The notes beneath the pieces were generated by a model. It was given only the letters and a program-made list of their open reading frames with translations, had not been told where the DNA came from and did no database searches. From Candidatus Scalindua sp. (lineage in GTDB: Bacteria; Planctomycetota; Brocadiia; Brocadiales; Scalinduaceae): a stretch of DNA of 36,153 nucleotides. This document shows positions 7,056-15,238 of the stretch, in pieces. Each line of letters starts with the position of its first letter. The first letter of the stretch is position 1. The stretch is taken from contig JAIQZR010000129.1 of the NCBI GenBank assembly GCA_021777035.1, positions 1 to 36,153 on the forward strand. The letters are read 5' to 3'. The translations under genes and the position numbers were made by a program.

Positions 7056-8921
7056 ATGAGCACAACTAAAGATATTGAGCGGGCGGTAACGGCATATATT
7101 GATACAGCTGACACTATGTATGCCATCATGATTGATGGTGATTGGGGTTGTGGCAAGACCTACTTGTGGAAAAATACGATCCGCCCTATAGTTGGCCATG
7201 ATGAAGCTCTATATGTTTCTCTTTTTGGTTTGAATGATATTAAGGACATTGAGAATGAAATTTTCAAAGCAATGTCCTTTGTCAGAGAAAATGCAGTAGG
7301 ATTTTTAAAAGGATTATTAGATAAATCGGCAATTGATATTTCAGAGGATATCAAGCTAGGCGGTATTGGTTTTGCGGTTCAATACGGAATGCAGAAGTGG
7401 AAGGAGACAAGGCTCAAAAAAAGTAAAAATCTTTTCATCTGCTTCGACGATCTGGAACGCTGGACTGGCGATATAGAAGTATGTCTTTCCTACATAAACA
7501 AACTAGTTGAGCATGATGGCACTAAGTGCCTCATTATTGGTAATTCGAAAAGGATCAGGGAGGTAAGCAAAAACAATTTTAATACGACTAAAGATAAAAC
7601 GATAGGCTTTAGATATAAACTAACTCACTCTTCAGAAGATGTTTTTGATGCGGCGTTCAAACTAACAAACTTCTCTAGTAAAGAATCAAAAACAATCATC
7701 GATGAGATTTACCGAAATAACGAGGCAAGAATTAATTCACATTTATCGAATAGTAAGTGCTCTAATATCAGAATCGTATCCACTTCTTTAAGCCATTTGG
7801 ACAAGATTGTCGACAAACACCACGAGAGGTTTACCTTGTCTAACACCGCTTCCATTGACTACTTTACTGCATTGATGTCAACAGTTATTCTTGTCGAGAT
7901 GTATCGTACATCCGATGAAGACAAAGAGCTTATATTAAATCCTTTTAACAATGATGCATATAAGCTTATTAAAAGCATCGGGATAGAAAAATACAAAGGA
8001 AGTGAACGAATAGAGTTGTCTGAAGAGGATGGAATAATAGAAACACTTCTTTACAATAGCTTTGCAGGAATAGGAGATGTTAAAAGAAATGGCATTTGTA
8101 GTATTGTTAAAAATGGCTTTTATCGAGATGAAGATTTTGTTGATGAGTTCACAGATTGGGAAAAAACTGAAGATTACGAAATATACTTGGATACCTTTAA
8201 AGTCTGGTATATGGACGATGATGATGCCAAAAAAATCTTTGAAAGCACCTATAACGCTTTATTTGTCGAAAAGGTTATAAAAGAGCCGCAGACGCTGCTA
8301 TTAATTGCAGATAGAATGACTAGTGAAATTAAACGGGGCGTATTAACTCTTGATTTTGAAGAACTAAAGGAGAAGTTCAGAACATTATTCAATGAGTTAT
8401 ATAATGAAGGTAAAATGAAACGAGTTGATAGCCTTAACATCCACATGGGAATAAACAAATTTGTGTACTGTGAAGATCTCTACAATGAAGTAAATGTTCT
8501 TAATGAAAAATACAATGAAAAAAAGGGAAGGTGCGAGTTGTCTCAGTTCTGGGTGAAACTAGAAAGTGATCCAAGTAGCATGAATGACCTGCTAGACAAA
8601 AACCTGCATCTTGAGATGTTTGCCCAATATGAAAATCCTGATATTATACTTGATTCACTTGAAAGGCTAAGTAATGCTCAACTATTTGAGTTTACTCGAT
8701 GGATGGGATCTCGAGTGAGCAAAAACCCAAATTGTTTGTCTGCTGTTGATTCAGAGTATACAAGAGCTCAAGCTGTAGTTGCAATTATAGAAAATAAATA
8801 TGCCGACAAATTTGGAGTGAGAGCAGGTCACTTCAAACAGATAGTTAGGATCTTGAAGAATCGCAAGACCGATTATGATCTCGAATATGTTCAGGAAGCA
8901 AAAGAAGAGGATCAACCCTAA
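7056..8921 (+). CDS. KAP-family P-loop NTPase
   Basis: 621 residues, likely cytoplasmic. Walker A is GDWGCGKTY (28-36) and Walker B is NLFICFDDLERW (125-136), followed by CLIIGNSKRI with a polar sensor-like residue. These are the marks of the KAP P-loop family (PF07693), a STAND-like group that includes the phage-exclusion protein PifA and other defence NTPases. Unlike many KAP proteins, no paired transmembrane helices are inserted between the Walker motifs. The C-terminal 400 residues are helical and acidic, perhaps a sensor region. It lies 62 bp after the nuclease-like gene and probably shares its transcript. The gene is AT-rich, as is its partner. The NTPase call is firm; a defence role is inferred from context. 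Confidence 0.8.
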   Translation: MSTTKDIERAVTAYIDTADTMYAIMIDGDWGCGKTYLWKNTIRPIVGHDEALYVSLFGLNDIKDIENEIFKAMSFVRENAVGFLKGLLDKSAIDISEDIKLGGIGFAVQYGMQKWKETRLKKSKNLFICFDDLERWTGDIEVCLSYINKLVEHDGTKCLIIGNSKRIREVSKNNFNTTKDKTIGFRYKLTHSSEDVFDAAFKLTNFSSKESKTIIDEIYRNNEARINSHLSNSKCSNIRIVSTSLSHLDKIVDKHHERFTLSNTASIDYFTALMSTVILVEMYRTSDEDKELILNPFNNDAYKLIKSIGIEKYKGSERIELSEEDGIIETLLYNSFAGIGDVKRNGICSIVKNGFYRDEDFVDEFTDWEKTEDYEIYLDTFKVWYMDDDDAKKIFESTYNALFVEKVIKEPQTLLLIADRMTSEIKRGVLTLDFEELKEKFRTLFNELYNEGKMKRVDSLNIHMGINKFVYCEDLYNEVNVLNEKYNEKKGRCELSQFWVKLESDPSSMNDLLDKNLHLEMFAQYENPDIILDSLERLSNAQLFEFTRWMGSRVSKNPNCLSAVDSEYTRAQAVVAIIENKYADKFGVRAGHFKQIVRILKNRKTDYDLEYVQEAKEEDQP

Positions 8922-8987
8922 TCTATTGGCAAAATTGCTGTGTTTCAAATTAGTAGTCAATATTCAATCCTTTAATTAACCATTTCC

Positions 8988-9140
8988 TTCTTTAGAAAAT
9001 AACAAATGATATCTGTACTTGACTGGGTCGTACTTTTAATCTATGCAGGCGTCGTTATTGCCTTTGGCGTTTTAGTCGGTAAGAAGGAGAGCACGACTGA
9101 AGACTATTTTCTTGGTGGCCGTAAGATGCCATGGTTTTCT
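8988..9140 (+). repeat. direct repeat, copy 1: 5' part of symporter gene with leader
   Basis: This segment matches 10130-10282, about 88% identical by eye across 136 bp of coding sequence plus about 18 bp of leader (CTTTAGA-AATAACA-ATG). The two copies bracket hicBA. Confidence 0.85.
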
Positions 9141-9161
9141 TCCAGTAACACATTCGGATAA
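9006..9161 (+). pseudogene. truncated sodium/solute symporter paralogue
   Basis: From ATG 9006, 45 codons align without gaps to the N-terminus of the intact symporter at 10148 (for example GKKESTTEDYFLGGRKMPWF in both). Three of the 45 residues differ, while about 17 bases differ, mostly at third positions. This was therefore a functional paralogue under purifying selection before it was cut. Homology stops sharply at 9140 and the frame ends six codons later at TAA 9159-9161. The remaining roughly 460 codons are missing, and the hicBA segment takes their place. At 51 codons it may still be translated as a short peptide with one transmembrane helix. Confidence 0.85.
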
Positions 9162-9162
9162 T

Positions 9163-9219
9163 ATGCTAAAACAAATGCCATAACAAAAACTTGTTAAATG
9201 TGTTATGTTGTGTTAGCAT
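9163..9219. promoter_or_regulatory. imperfect palindrome upstream of hicBA, possible operator
   Basis: ATGCTAAAACAAATGCCATAAC (9163-9184) faces GTTATGTTGTGTTAGCAT (9202-9219). The outer seven and inner six bases of the arms pair. It sits 64 bp before the antitoxin start, where hic promoters usually carry operators. It could also be the recombination end of the inserted segment, because it begins just after the symporter homology breaks. Confidence 0.35.
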
Positions 9220-9282
9220 TCTTTCAATGAATCAAATATTAAAGCTAACCAGGCAGAATCAGTAATAATTATTGGAGATGTG

Positions 9283-9513
9283 ATGATGGAACAGCAATTT
9301 AAGGTTGTAGTGGAAAAGCATCCGGACGGTTACGTTGCATATCCGCTTGGATTAAAGGGAGTTGTCGTTGGTGATGGTGATTCGCATGAAGAGGCATTGA
9401 ATAATGTGAAATCTGCAATTAAATTTCATATTGAGACATTCGGCAAAGAAGTCTTTGAAGAAGATGAATCTGTCTTGGAAGCATTTGTTACTGAGGCAGG
9501 TGTATCAATCTGA
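9283..9513 (+). CDS. hicB: HicB-family antitoxin
   Basis: 76 residues of the HicB / UPF0150 fold. It has the characteristic start, strand FKVVVEKHPDGYVAYPLGL, then VVVGDGDSHEEALNNVKSAI with the conserved small-residue turn and helix. It is expected to bind and inhibit HicA and to repress the operon. No C-terminal helix-turn-helix is present, so it is the short form. Three candidate starts lie together (GTG 9280, ATG 9283, ATG 9286) after GGAG at 9274-9277; the ATGs give the better spacing. Its TGA overlaps the hicA ATG (TGATG). The antitoxin-first order is the reverse of many hicAB loci but is common in this subgroup. Confidence 0.85.
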   Translation: MMEQQFKVVVEKHPDGYVAYPLGLKGVVVGDGDSHEEALNNVKSAIKFHIETFGKEVFEEDESVLEAFVTEAGVSI

Positions 9514-9752
9514 TGCCTAAATTTCCAGTTGACGCTCCAAAGTCGAAAGTAATTAAGGCTTTTAAAAATCTCGGCTTTCAATTGGTTCGTGAGCAAGAAC
9601 ATATTTCTATGGTTCGGATAAATCCAGATGATTCAAAAACTCCCCTCACAATGCCAAATCATAATAAAATCAAAAGCTCAACATTGAGGACAATTTGTAC
9701 TCAGTCAGGTATTTCACGAAGCAACTTTTTAAGGGCTTATAAAACATCATAA
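9513..9752 (+). CDS. hicA: HicA-family mRNA interferase toxin
   Basis: 79 residues with the dsRNA-binding-like fold of HicA. The key region VIKAFKNLGFQLVREQEHIS contains the expected catalytic histidine (H30), followed by the basic strand SMVRIN and the LTMPNHNKIKSSTLRTIC block typical of the family. HicA cleaves mRNA and tmRNA and halts growth when free of HicB. Translation is coupled to hicB by the one-base overlap. The protein is somewhat longer at the N-terminus than the minimal 60-residue toxins. No inactivating change is seen. Confidence 0.87.
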   Translation: MPKFPVDAPKSKVIKAFKNLGFQLVREQEHISMVRINPDDSKTPLTMPNHNKIKSSTLRTICTQSGISRSNFLRAYKTS

Positions 9753-10147
9753 CAATAAAGTCCGAATCAATAAAGAGGCAGAAAATTAGTCAGTCATGCT
9801 CAGCGTGATAGACCGTGCCTACCCTACTTTAACATCTTGATTAGTGTCAATATTTAATCAGTCAAACAGTTTCAGTCAAACCCTTTTCTTTTGCTTTTCG
9901 TCTTCTTCTTTGGTATTAACACCAGTGGCTACTTTATTAGTTACGAGTTACGAGTTTGATTACTTGGACATTGTAAATTGGAGTTTATTTGAAAATTTGT
10001 AGTTTGAGTTTTGCCAGTCCGAACGGATTCATCCGGGCGGGTAATTTATCTCTTTTTTATCTGTGTTATGTCCATGGCGCTTTTTGTCCCCGCCTAACAA
10101 ACTGGCGGGCAGGCGGGGAGCGGTGAATCTCCTTTAGAGAATAACAT
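9753..10147. other. 395-bp intergenic region before the intact symporter
   Basis: No gene is seen. A GTTACGA doublet lies at about 9949-9962. A diverged GGGCGGG repeat scrap lies at about 10016-10045. A hairpin, CCCCGCCT (10088-10095) with AGGCGGGG (10111-10118), stands 30 bp before the symporter start. The last 18 bp are homologous to the leader of the truncated copy. Confidence 0.5.
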
Positions 10148-10282
10148 ATGATTTCCGTACTTGACTGGGTTGTAATCTTAATCTATGCAGGCGTCGTTAT
10201 CGCCTTTGGGTTTTTAGCCGGTAAAAAGGAGAGTACGACAGAAGACTATTTCCTTGGTGGTCGTAAGATGCCCTGGTTTTCT
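10130..10282 (+). repeat. direct repeat, copy 2: leader and 5' part of intact symporter
   Basis: Partner of 8988-9140; see that entry. Confidence 0.85.
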
Positions 10283-11668
10283 GTTATGATCTCCATCTAC
10301 GCCACTTCGCTTTCCGCACTTACATTTATAGGTGTTCCTGGTGCTGCTTTTGAAGGTGATTTTGTTTACCTTCAACTGGCGATCGGAGATCTGGCCGGGC
10401 GCGTTTTAGTCTCTACTCTATTATTAAGCGCGTATTACAAGAGCCAGGTAACTACCATTTATGAGTTTCTTGGTAACCGATTTGGCCCGAGGAGCCGTGA
10501 TGCCGGGGTTGGGTTTTTTATGCTTACCCGCCTGCTTGCAAGTGGTGTTCGACTGGCGGGGTGCGCTATAGCACTCTCTGTTGTATTTGATATTCCGCTT
10601 AATAGCGCGATCATACTAATCGCGGTCGTAGCGTTTATATACACTACTCTGGGAGGGATTAAGGCGGTCATATGGACAGACGCACTTCAGTTTTTCCTTC
10701 TCCTGAGTGGCGCAATAGTGACACTGTTCTTTATCTGGTCAGCCATGCCGGGAGGCTTTGGCGAGTTTTTTCAGATCGGGTCTGAATTTGGAAAGTTCAG
10801 GATTTTTCACGTTTCAGCTTCACCTTCTCATCCTGAATTTTTTCTTAACTTCAATAACCCCAATGCTCTTGCGGCAGGGTTACTGTTTGGATGCTTCACA
10901 ACCTTTGCGGTGCTCGGGACTGATCAGGATCTTGTGCAGCGAATGTTGACTTGCGACCATGTAAGGAAAGGGCAGAAGGCGTTACTATGGACGGCGGCAC
11001 TTAATTTTCCGATTACACTGCTTTTTCTGGGCGTAGGTGCCGCTCTCTTTGCTTATTACAAAGTTGCCCCTGACACGGTGGTTGATGGTTTTATTGCAAC
11101 ACACCATACTGATTATATCTTTCCCCATTTCATAAAAACCGTACTCACTCCAGGTTTGCGAGGATTACTGATTGCGGCACTGCTTGCTGCGGCCATGTCA
11201 TCCCTTGATTCGGCCCTTAACGCACTCTCTTCCACATTTTATATTGATATTTACAAACGATATATCAGTCCCGAAACGACGGAGAGACATGCTGTCACTA
11301 TCTCCAGGTATTCTGTAATTGTATTTGCTGCCGTTCTGGCGTTTGTGGCAATGCAGTGCGGTAAGACAGAATCTGTTTTATGGCTTGGATTCAAAATCTT
11401 CGGTTATACATATGGTGCTATGATTGGGATTTTCCTCATTGCGGTTCTCACAGATAGACGAGGTAACGATATCGCCAATGTCGTTATAATGGTTACGAGT
11501 GTGCTTATGGTTCTGTTTTTGACGGCAGATTCAATTGGGCCGCTACAGGAAGTCCGCTCAACCATCCTCTCTCCACTGGGAATTGAGAAGATTTCCTGGA
11601 AGTGGTCGATTATCATAGGGTCTATATGGACTTTTGGTATCGGTATTATCTTTTCCAAAAGATCATAG
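10148..11668 (+). CDS. sodium:solute symporter (SSS family)
   Basis: 506 residues and about 13 transmembrane helices, the usual layout of the SSS family (PF00474), in the inner membrane. The family marks are seen: N-terminal STTEDYFLGGRKMPW, then the unwound first core helix ISIYATSLSALTFIGVPG, and the Na2-site serines in AAAMSSLDSALNALSS (about 349-364). The substrate is not evident; sugars, sialic acid, amino acids or organic acids are all possible. The gene stands alone, convergent with greA. A truncated paralogue of its 5' end is 1.1 kb upstream, so the locus once held two copies. A GC-rich hairpin lies just before the ribosome-binding region. Confidence 0.88.
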   Translation: MISVLDWVVILIYAGVVIAFGFLAGKKESTTEDYFLGGRKMPWFSVMISIYATSLSALTFIGVPGAAFEGDFVYLQLAIGDLAGRVLVSTLLLSAYYKSQVTTIYEFLGNRFGPRSRDAGVGFFMLTRLLASGVRLAGCAIALSVVFDIPLNSAIILIAVVAFIYTTLGGIKAVIWTDALQFFLLLSGAIVTLFFIWSAMPGGFGEFFQIGSEFGKFRIFHVSASPSHPEFFLNFNNPNALAAGLLFGCFTTFAVLGTDQDLVQRMLTCDHVRKGQKALLWTAALNFPITLLFLGVGAALFAYYKVAPDTVVDGFIATHHTDYIFPHFIKTVLTPGLRGLLIAALLAAAMSSLDSALNALSSTFYIDIYKRYISPETTERHAVTISRYSVIVFAAVLAFVAMQCGKTESVLWLGFKIFGYTYGAMIGIFLIAVLTDRRGNDIANVVIMVTSVLMVLFLTADSIGPLQEVRSTILSPLGIEKISWKWSIIIGSIWTFGIGIIFSKRS

Positions 11669-11780
11669 TTTCAGCCCAGTAAGGTGAAATGCATATAATG
11701 ATTTACGAATTATGATTTCAGATTTACGATTTAAAAACATAGGACGCAGATAAATACAGATTTGGTTTGGACATGTTGTG

Positions 11781-12251
11781 CTAGTATTCAATCTTCAATA
11801 TTTTAAACCTCAATATGCCTACCGGGGCATTTACTTCTACTTCATCGCCAACCTTGTGTTCTAGGAATGCCTGTGCGAAAGGTGAAGATACCAGTATTTT
11901 GTCGTTCATCGGATCATCGTCTCCTGCGCCTACTAATTCGTAGTTCTCTATATCCCCGGTATCCAGATCTTCAACTTCTACTTTTGCACCGAAATGTACA
12001 GCGTCAGTTGGAATATTGGATGAATCTACGATTTCAGTTCTTGCAAGCTTATCGTCAAGTTGACGGATCTTTGCTTCGAGCATGCCTTGTGCCTCTCTCG
12101 CGGCATGGTATTCGGCGTTTTCTTTGAGATCACCAAATTCTCTGGCGGTTGCGATTGCCTCCTGGATTTCTGCCCTTTTTACATTTTTCATCTCTTCTAA
12201 CTCTTTTTTTGATTTTTCGAAACCATCTTTTGACATATAAACTTTTTCCAT
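11781..12251 (-). CDS. greA: transcription elongation factor GreA
   Basis: 156 residues, the normal GreA length. The N-terminal coiled coil (about 1-75) carries the tip motif EFGDLKENAEYHAAREAQ with the acidic residues that reach the RNA polymerase active site and stimulate cleavage of backtracked RNA. The C-terminal FKBP-like domain holds PVGILRFKILKIEY. A GGAG site seven bases before ATG 12249-12251 fixes the start. It stands alone, convergent with the symporter. About 515 bp upstream is empty apart from promoter space. Confidence 0.97.
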   Translation of the reverse strand: MEKVYMSKDGFEKSKKELEEMKNVKRAEIQEAIATAREFGDLKENAEYHAAREAQGMLEAKIRQLDDKLARTEIVDSSNIPTDAVHFGAKVEVEDLDTGDIENYELVGAGDDDPMNDKILVSSPFAQAFLEHKVGDEVEVNAPVGILRFKILKIEY

Positions 12252-12766
12252 ATTAATCTCCTGGATTTAATTGGTAACAAAAAGACACTGTTTATAATTA
12301 ATCAGTCTGCTTTTTGGTGAAGGAATGCGGCATTACTTTTTTTTACTCTTACACTGAAAGTCCTTGCTGTTTTAAAAGGCCATTTAAAATAATTTATTAC
12401 ATAATGTCAATAAGATTATGTTGTTAAATTTATGTGATAAATATGGACGTATAGTAATATGCCCCGTATGTTTGCTGATAATAAACAGACTATTTTGGTT
12501 TTTGTAGTTTTCTTCGAAAGCTATTGTTAGAAGGGTATGAAACAGATAAGGCGGGGAAAGATCCAACTTATCTATTTTTAGTGGATTTATTTTTACATCT
12601 TGTGTAGTGTATTGACGTATTTGTATTAGGCTTCACAAAACAACAGTTTGTGACGTAATCTGTAAAATTGTGTATGGGGGCTTTACTGTACAATGGTAAA
12701 TTCTGTACCGTTTTGTATCGTGTACACGAAAATTATAATTTTTTAATCCAGTCTGATTTATAAACT
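12252..12766. other. 515-bp divergent intergenic region
   Basis: Lies between greA (-) and the exported protein gene (+), so it should carry both promoters. It is AT-rich. A perfect ten-base palindrome, CGTGTACACG (12719-12728), lies 38 bp before the + strand ATG and could be an operator. No gene is seen. Confidence 0.45.
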
Positions 12767-13549
12767 ATGAAACTCAAAAAGATTTTTATTATTTCCTTAT
12801 TATTGGTTTTCACTATAACCGTTTTTTGTTCAACGTCATTTTCCAAGCAAGGTACATTGACAGGGCAGGTGGTGGACGGGTTTGACAAAGTTGTAAAAGA
12901 TGTTGAGGTTAAAATTAAGGGTACTAAGTTTACTGCGAAGACTGATGAAAATGGTCAATACAGAATTGAATTTAATCCCGGTAAATTAGTAATATCGTTC
13001 AGGAAAAAAGGTTATGCAAAACAGACATCTTCCTTGAATATACGTGAAAATTCAGTCGTTCCCATGCCAAAGTTGACTTTCTGGAAATATCCTGAGAGTG
13101 GAGGGGTTTTCCTGATAAGGATGGAAGACTACAAAAAGTTTGAGTATGCCAGCTTTAGTTCGGAACGTGATGATAACCACGTAAGCTTTTATGTAAAAGG
13201 GGGGCCGACAAAGATTGAGTGTCCCGAAGATGCGTTTGTAAAAGGCAGTCTCGGGTTAATGTTACTTGACTACTCCAAAGAAGAGCCGGTAGTAGTGGGT
13301 AAGACTCTTTATAGTGTTACGGATAATAACCTTATTGGTGAGATAGTATTTAGTTCAGGGGATTGGGGTATCGAGAAGGTTGACGACAAATATTCTGAGG
13401 TATCAGGTAGGGTAGGCTTACGTTATATCACACTTGGCCCAGGTAAGTATTACTACTGTATCGGGCAAATTACCTTAAGATCGAAGCTTGGATTCGGTTA
13501 TTATTTTGAGATTGTGAATCCGGGCTTGTTAGATACAGAAGAAAAATGA
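12767..13549 (+). CDS. exported protein with carboxypeptidase-regulatory-like domain
   Basis: 260 residues. A clear signal peptide (residues 1-26: two lysines, a long hydrophobic core, then TSFSKQ) sends it to the periplasm or anammoxosome-type compartment. Residues about 28-95 form a beta-sandwich of the carboxypeptidase-D-regulatory / CNA-B-like type. Marks include GTLTGQVVDGFDKVVKDVEV, TDENGQYRIEF and a GYAKQ turn. The rest (about 100-260) is beta-rich and unfamiliar. The cysteine-rich exported protein follows 137 bp later on the same strand. A role in surface or envelope interactions is possible, but no function is known to me. Confidence 0.6.
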   Translation: MKLKKIFIISLLLVFTITVFCSTSFSKQGTLTGQVVDGFDKVVKDVEVKIKGTKFTAKTDENGQYRIEFNPGKLVISFRKKGYAKQTSSLNIRENSVVPMPKLTFWKYPESGGVFLIRMEDYKKFEYASFSSERDDNHVSFYVKGGPTKIECPEDAFVKGSLGLMLLDYSKEEPVVVGKTLYSVTDNNLIGEIVFSSGDWGIEKVDDKYSEVSGRVGLRYITLGPGKYYYCIGQITLRSKLGFGYYFEIVNPGLLDTEEK

Positions 13550-13686
13550 TAAAATGATTTTCTGGCTTATCATGAGGTTTGTTTCACATGTTTTTTTAAT
13601 CACATTATACTTTGACTGCTCTACAGTGGTTAGTTGGTGCAGAATAATATTCAGGGATTTCTTCATAATAGAAAGGGGAATAGATA

Positions 13687-14028
13687 GTGCTAAAAGGATT
13701 GAAAAGTAACTTAATTACGATACTGACAATCAGTATGTTCATTTTTGGCGGACTTCTCTACACTTCCAATAATCTTAACGCGGTAGAGAAAAAAAAGCAG
13801 ACAATTTATATCTGTTACTGTGCCGGTGGGTGTCTCTGTGCCTATGAGACGTATGAGCCTGGCGGAAGATGCGTATGCGGTCTGGCCACGATACCTTCAG
13901 ACAGGGAAGAGATGAGCGATGAGTACGAATACAAGTGTGACTGCGGCACCATGTGTGAATGTGGAACCGTGGCTGATGAACCTGGACTATGTCATTGCGG
14001 TATACTGGAAATGAAGGAAGTGGAGTAG
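13687..14028 (+). CDS. small exported cysteine-rich protein with duplicated 6-Cys motif
   Basis: 113 residues from GTG 13687, preceded by AAAGGGGAA at proper distance. A signal peptide (1-32, ending SNNLNA) is followed by 12 cysteines in two repeats: C43, 45, 49, 51, 62, 64 and C84, 86, 90, 92, 102, 104. Each reads C-x-C-x3-C-x-C, then 9-10 residues with a PG pair, then C-x-C-G. There are no other cysteines. The pattern is metallothionein-like and suggests thiolate binding of soft metals or a FeS/Zn site, or a disulfide-packed mini-domain if oxidised after export. I know no named family. A strong palindromic terminator follows at 14050-14084. Confidence 0.6.
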   Translation: MLKGLKSNLITILTISMFIFGGLLYTSNNLNAVEKKKQTIYICYCAGGCLCAYETYEPGGRCVCGLATIPSDREEMSDEYEYKCDCGTMCECGTVADEPGLCHCGILEMKEVE

Positions 14029-14049
14029 CATAAACAAAAAGAATTTTCC

Positions 14050-14084
14050 CCTTAATTCCCCCTTTTTTAAAGGGGGAATTAAGG
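14050..14084. terminator. bidirectional palindromic terminator
   Basis: A perfect 16-bp palindrome (CCTTAATTCCCCCTTT, loop TTT, then its complement) lies between the convergent cysteine-rich gene and the ybdK-like gene. The C/T-rich stem is also the sort of sequence found as a dispersed repeat in AT-rich genomes. Confidence 0.7.
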
Positions 14085-14107
14085 AGGGTTGAATTAGTCG
14101 GGGCATT

Positions 14108-15238
14108 CTACACAGAAAAATCCAATGTTTTTCTGGCAAGTTCCTTTTCAAGTGAACGTAAATCACCATTCAGCTCTTTATACAGGGCTCTCTGTATTTC
14201 TGATTCATTTCCTTGCTCTATCATTGTTCTGGCGAAATCGATGTGGTGTTCAGCATGAAGTTCTTTCGCCTTGGGTGCGACAAGATCTACAAAACGGTTA
14301 AGTTGTTCGCTGATGGAGATAATCTCTCCTGTCTCAGGTTCTATCATGTCAGTATTAATCCCATATCTTATAGACTTCCACCAGTTTTCTTCGAGATATC
14401 CGGAATGAAGCTCGCTTACCGGTAATTCCGCAAAAAACCGGTCTTGATATGTGTCTACGGCAGCTTGTATCAGAGCAGCAAATGCCCCGATGCGGCGAAC
14501 AGATGTGGGAATATCAAAGATCCGGAACTCAACAGTGCCCAGTGGCGGTTGGGGACGAATAATCCACCATAAATCACCCGGACGCGTTATGTCACCTGCG
14601 GCAAGAAACTTTTCGTAGTAAGCTACAAGTTCTGAAAATGATTTAAATGGTGGGGCGAACTTGGTTCGAGGCATAGAGTGAAACAGGTGAGCGCGCGTAG
14701 AAGCCAAACCGGTATCTCCACCATCGTAGTAAGGAGAATTTGCGGATAGGGCTAAGAGAGGGTATGCCCAGCGCCGCATTTCATTCATAATGTATATGGC
14801 TGCCTCTTCATTTTTTACTCCAACGTGTATATGTAGTCCAAAAGAGAGCATGCGGTGGGCGATATATCCACAATTATCTCGCACCCATTGATAATGTTCA
14901 TTGTCGACGAAAGGTTGTTTTCTCCAATCGGAAAAGGGATGACTCCCGGCAGCCACAAGATCCACATTGAGTATTTTACAGCTATCTGCAAGAGTAGTCC
15001 TGCCGGTTGCCGTTTCTTCTATAAGATCGTCTACCGTTTCATAAACACCGGTACGTGTCTCTAAAACGCATTGAAGCAATTCATAACAGACTCTTTCCCG
15101 GAAATCAGAGCCAAGAAGTGCCATGACCTCATTAACAGCAGGTGTAAGTTCTGCAGTTTCCGTATCTATAAGATGCAGCTCTTCTTCTATGCCTAATGTC
15201 GGAAAGTCATTTTTCTTAAATGGTTCCATTATTCCCAC
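14108..15238 (-). CDS. carboxylate-amine ligase of the YbdK / GCS2 family
   Basis: 376 residues, the normal length of this glutamate-cysteine-ligase-like family (PF04107). It is an ATP-grasp-type enzyme predicted to join glutamate with an amine or cysteine; weak glutamate-cysteine ligase activity is known for YbdK. Visible marks are PTLGIEEELHLID (13-25), holding metal-binding glutamates, HMLSFGLHIHVGV-type histidines near 130, and PPLGTVEFRIFD near 240. A second in-frame ATG at codon 4 is possible. It is convergent with the cysteine-rich gene and shares its terminator. A biosynthetic partner is not adjacent, so the substrate stays open. Confidence 0.85.
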   Translation of the reverse strand: MGIMEPFKKNDFPTLGIEEELHLIDTETAELTPAVNEVMALLGSDFRERVCYELLQCVLETRTGVYETVDDLIEETATGRTTLADSCKILNVDLVAAGSHPFSDWRKQPFVDNEHYQWVRDNCGYIAHRMLSFGLHIHVGVKNEEAAIYIMNEMRRWAYPLLALSANSPYYDGGDTGLASTRAHLFHSMPRTKFAPPFKSFSELVAYYEKFLAAGDITRPGDLWWIIRPQPPLGTVEFRIFDIPTSVRRIGAFAALIQAAVDTYQDRFFAELPVSELHSGYLEENWWKSIRYGINTDMIEPETGEIISISEQLNRFVDLVAPKAKELHAEHHIDFARTMIEQGNESEIQRALYKELNGDLRSLEKELARKTLDFSV

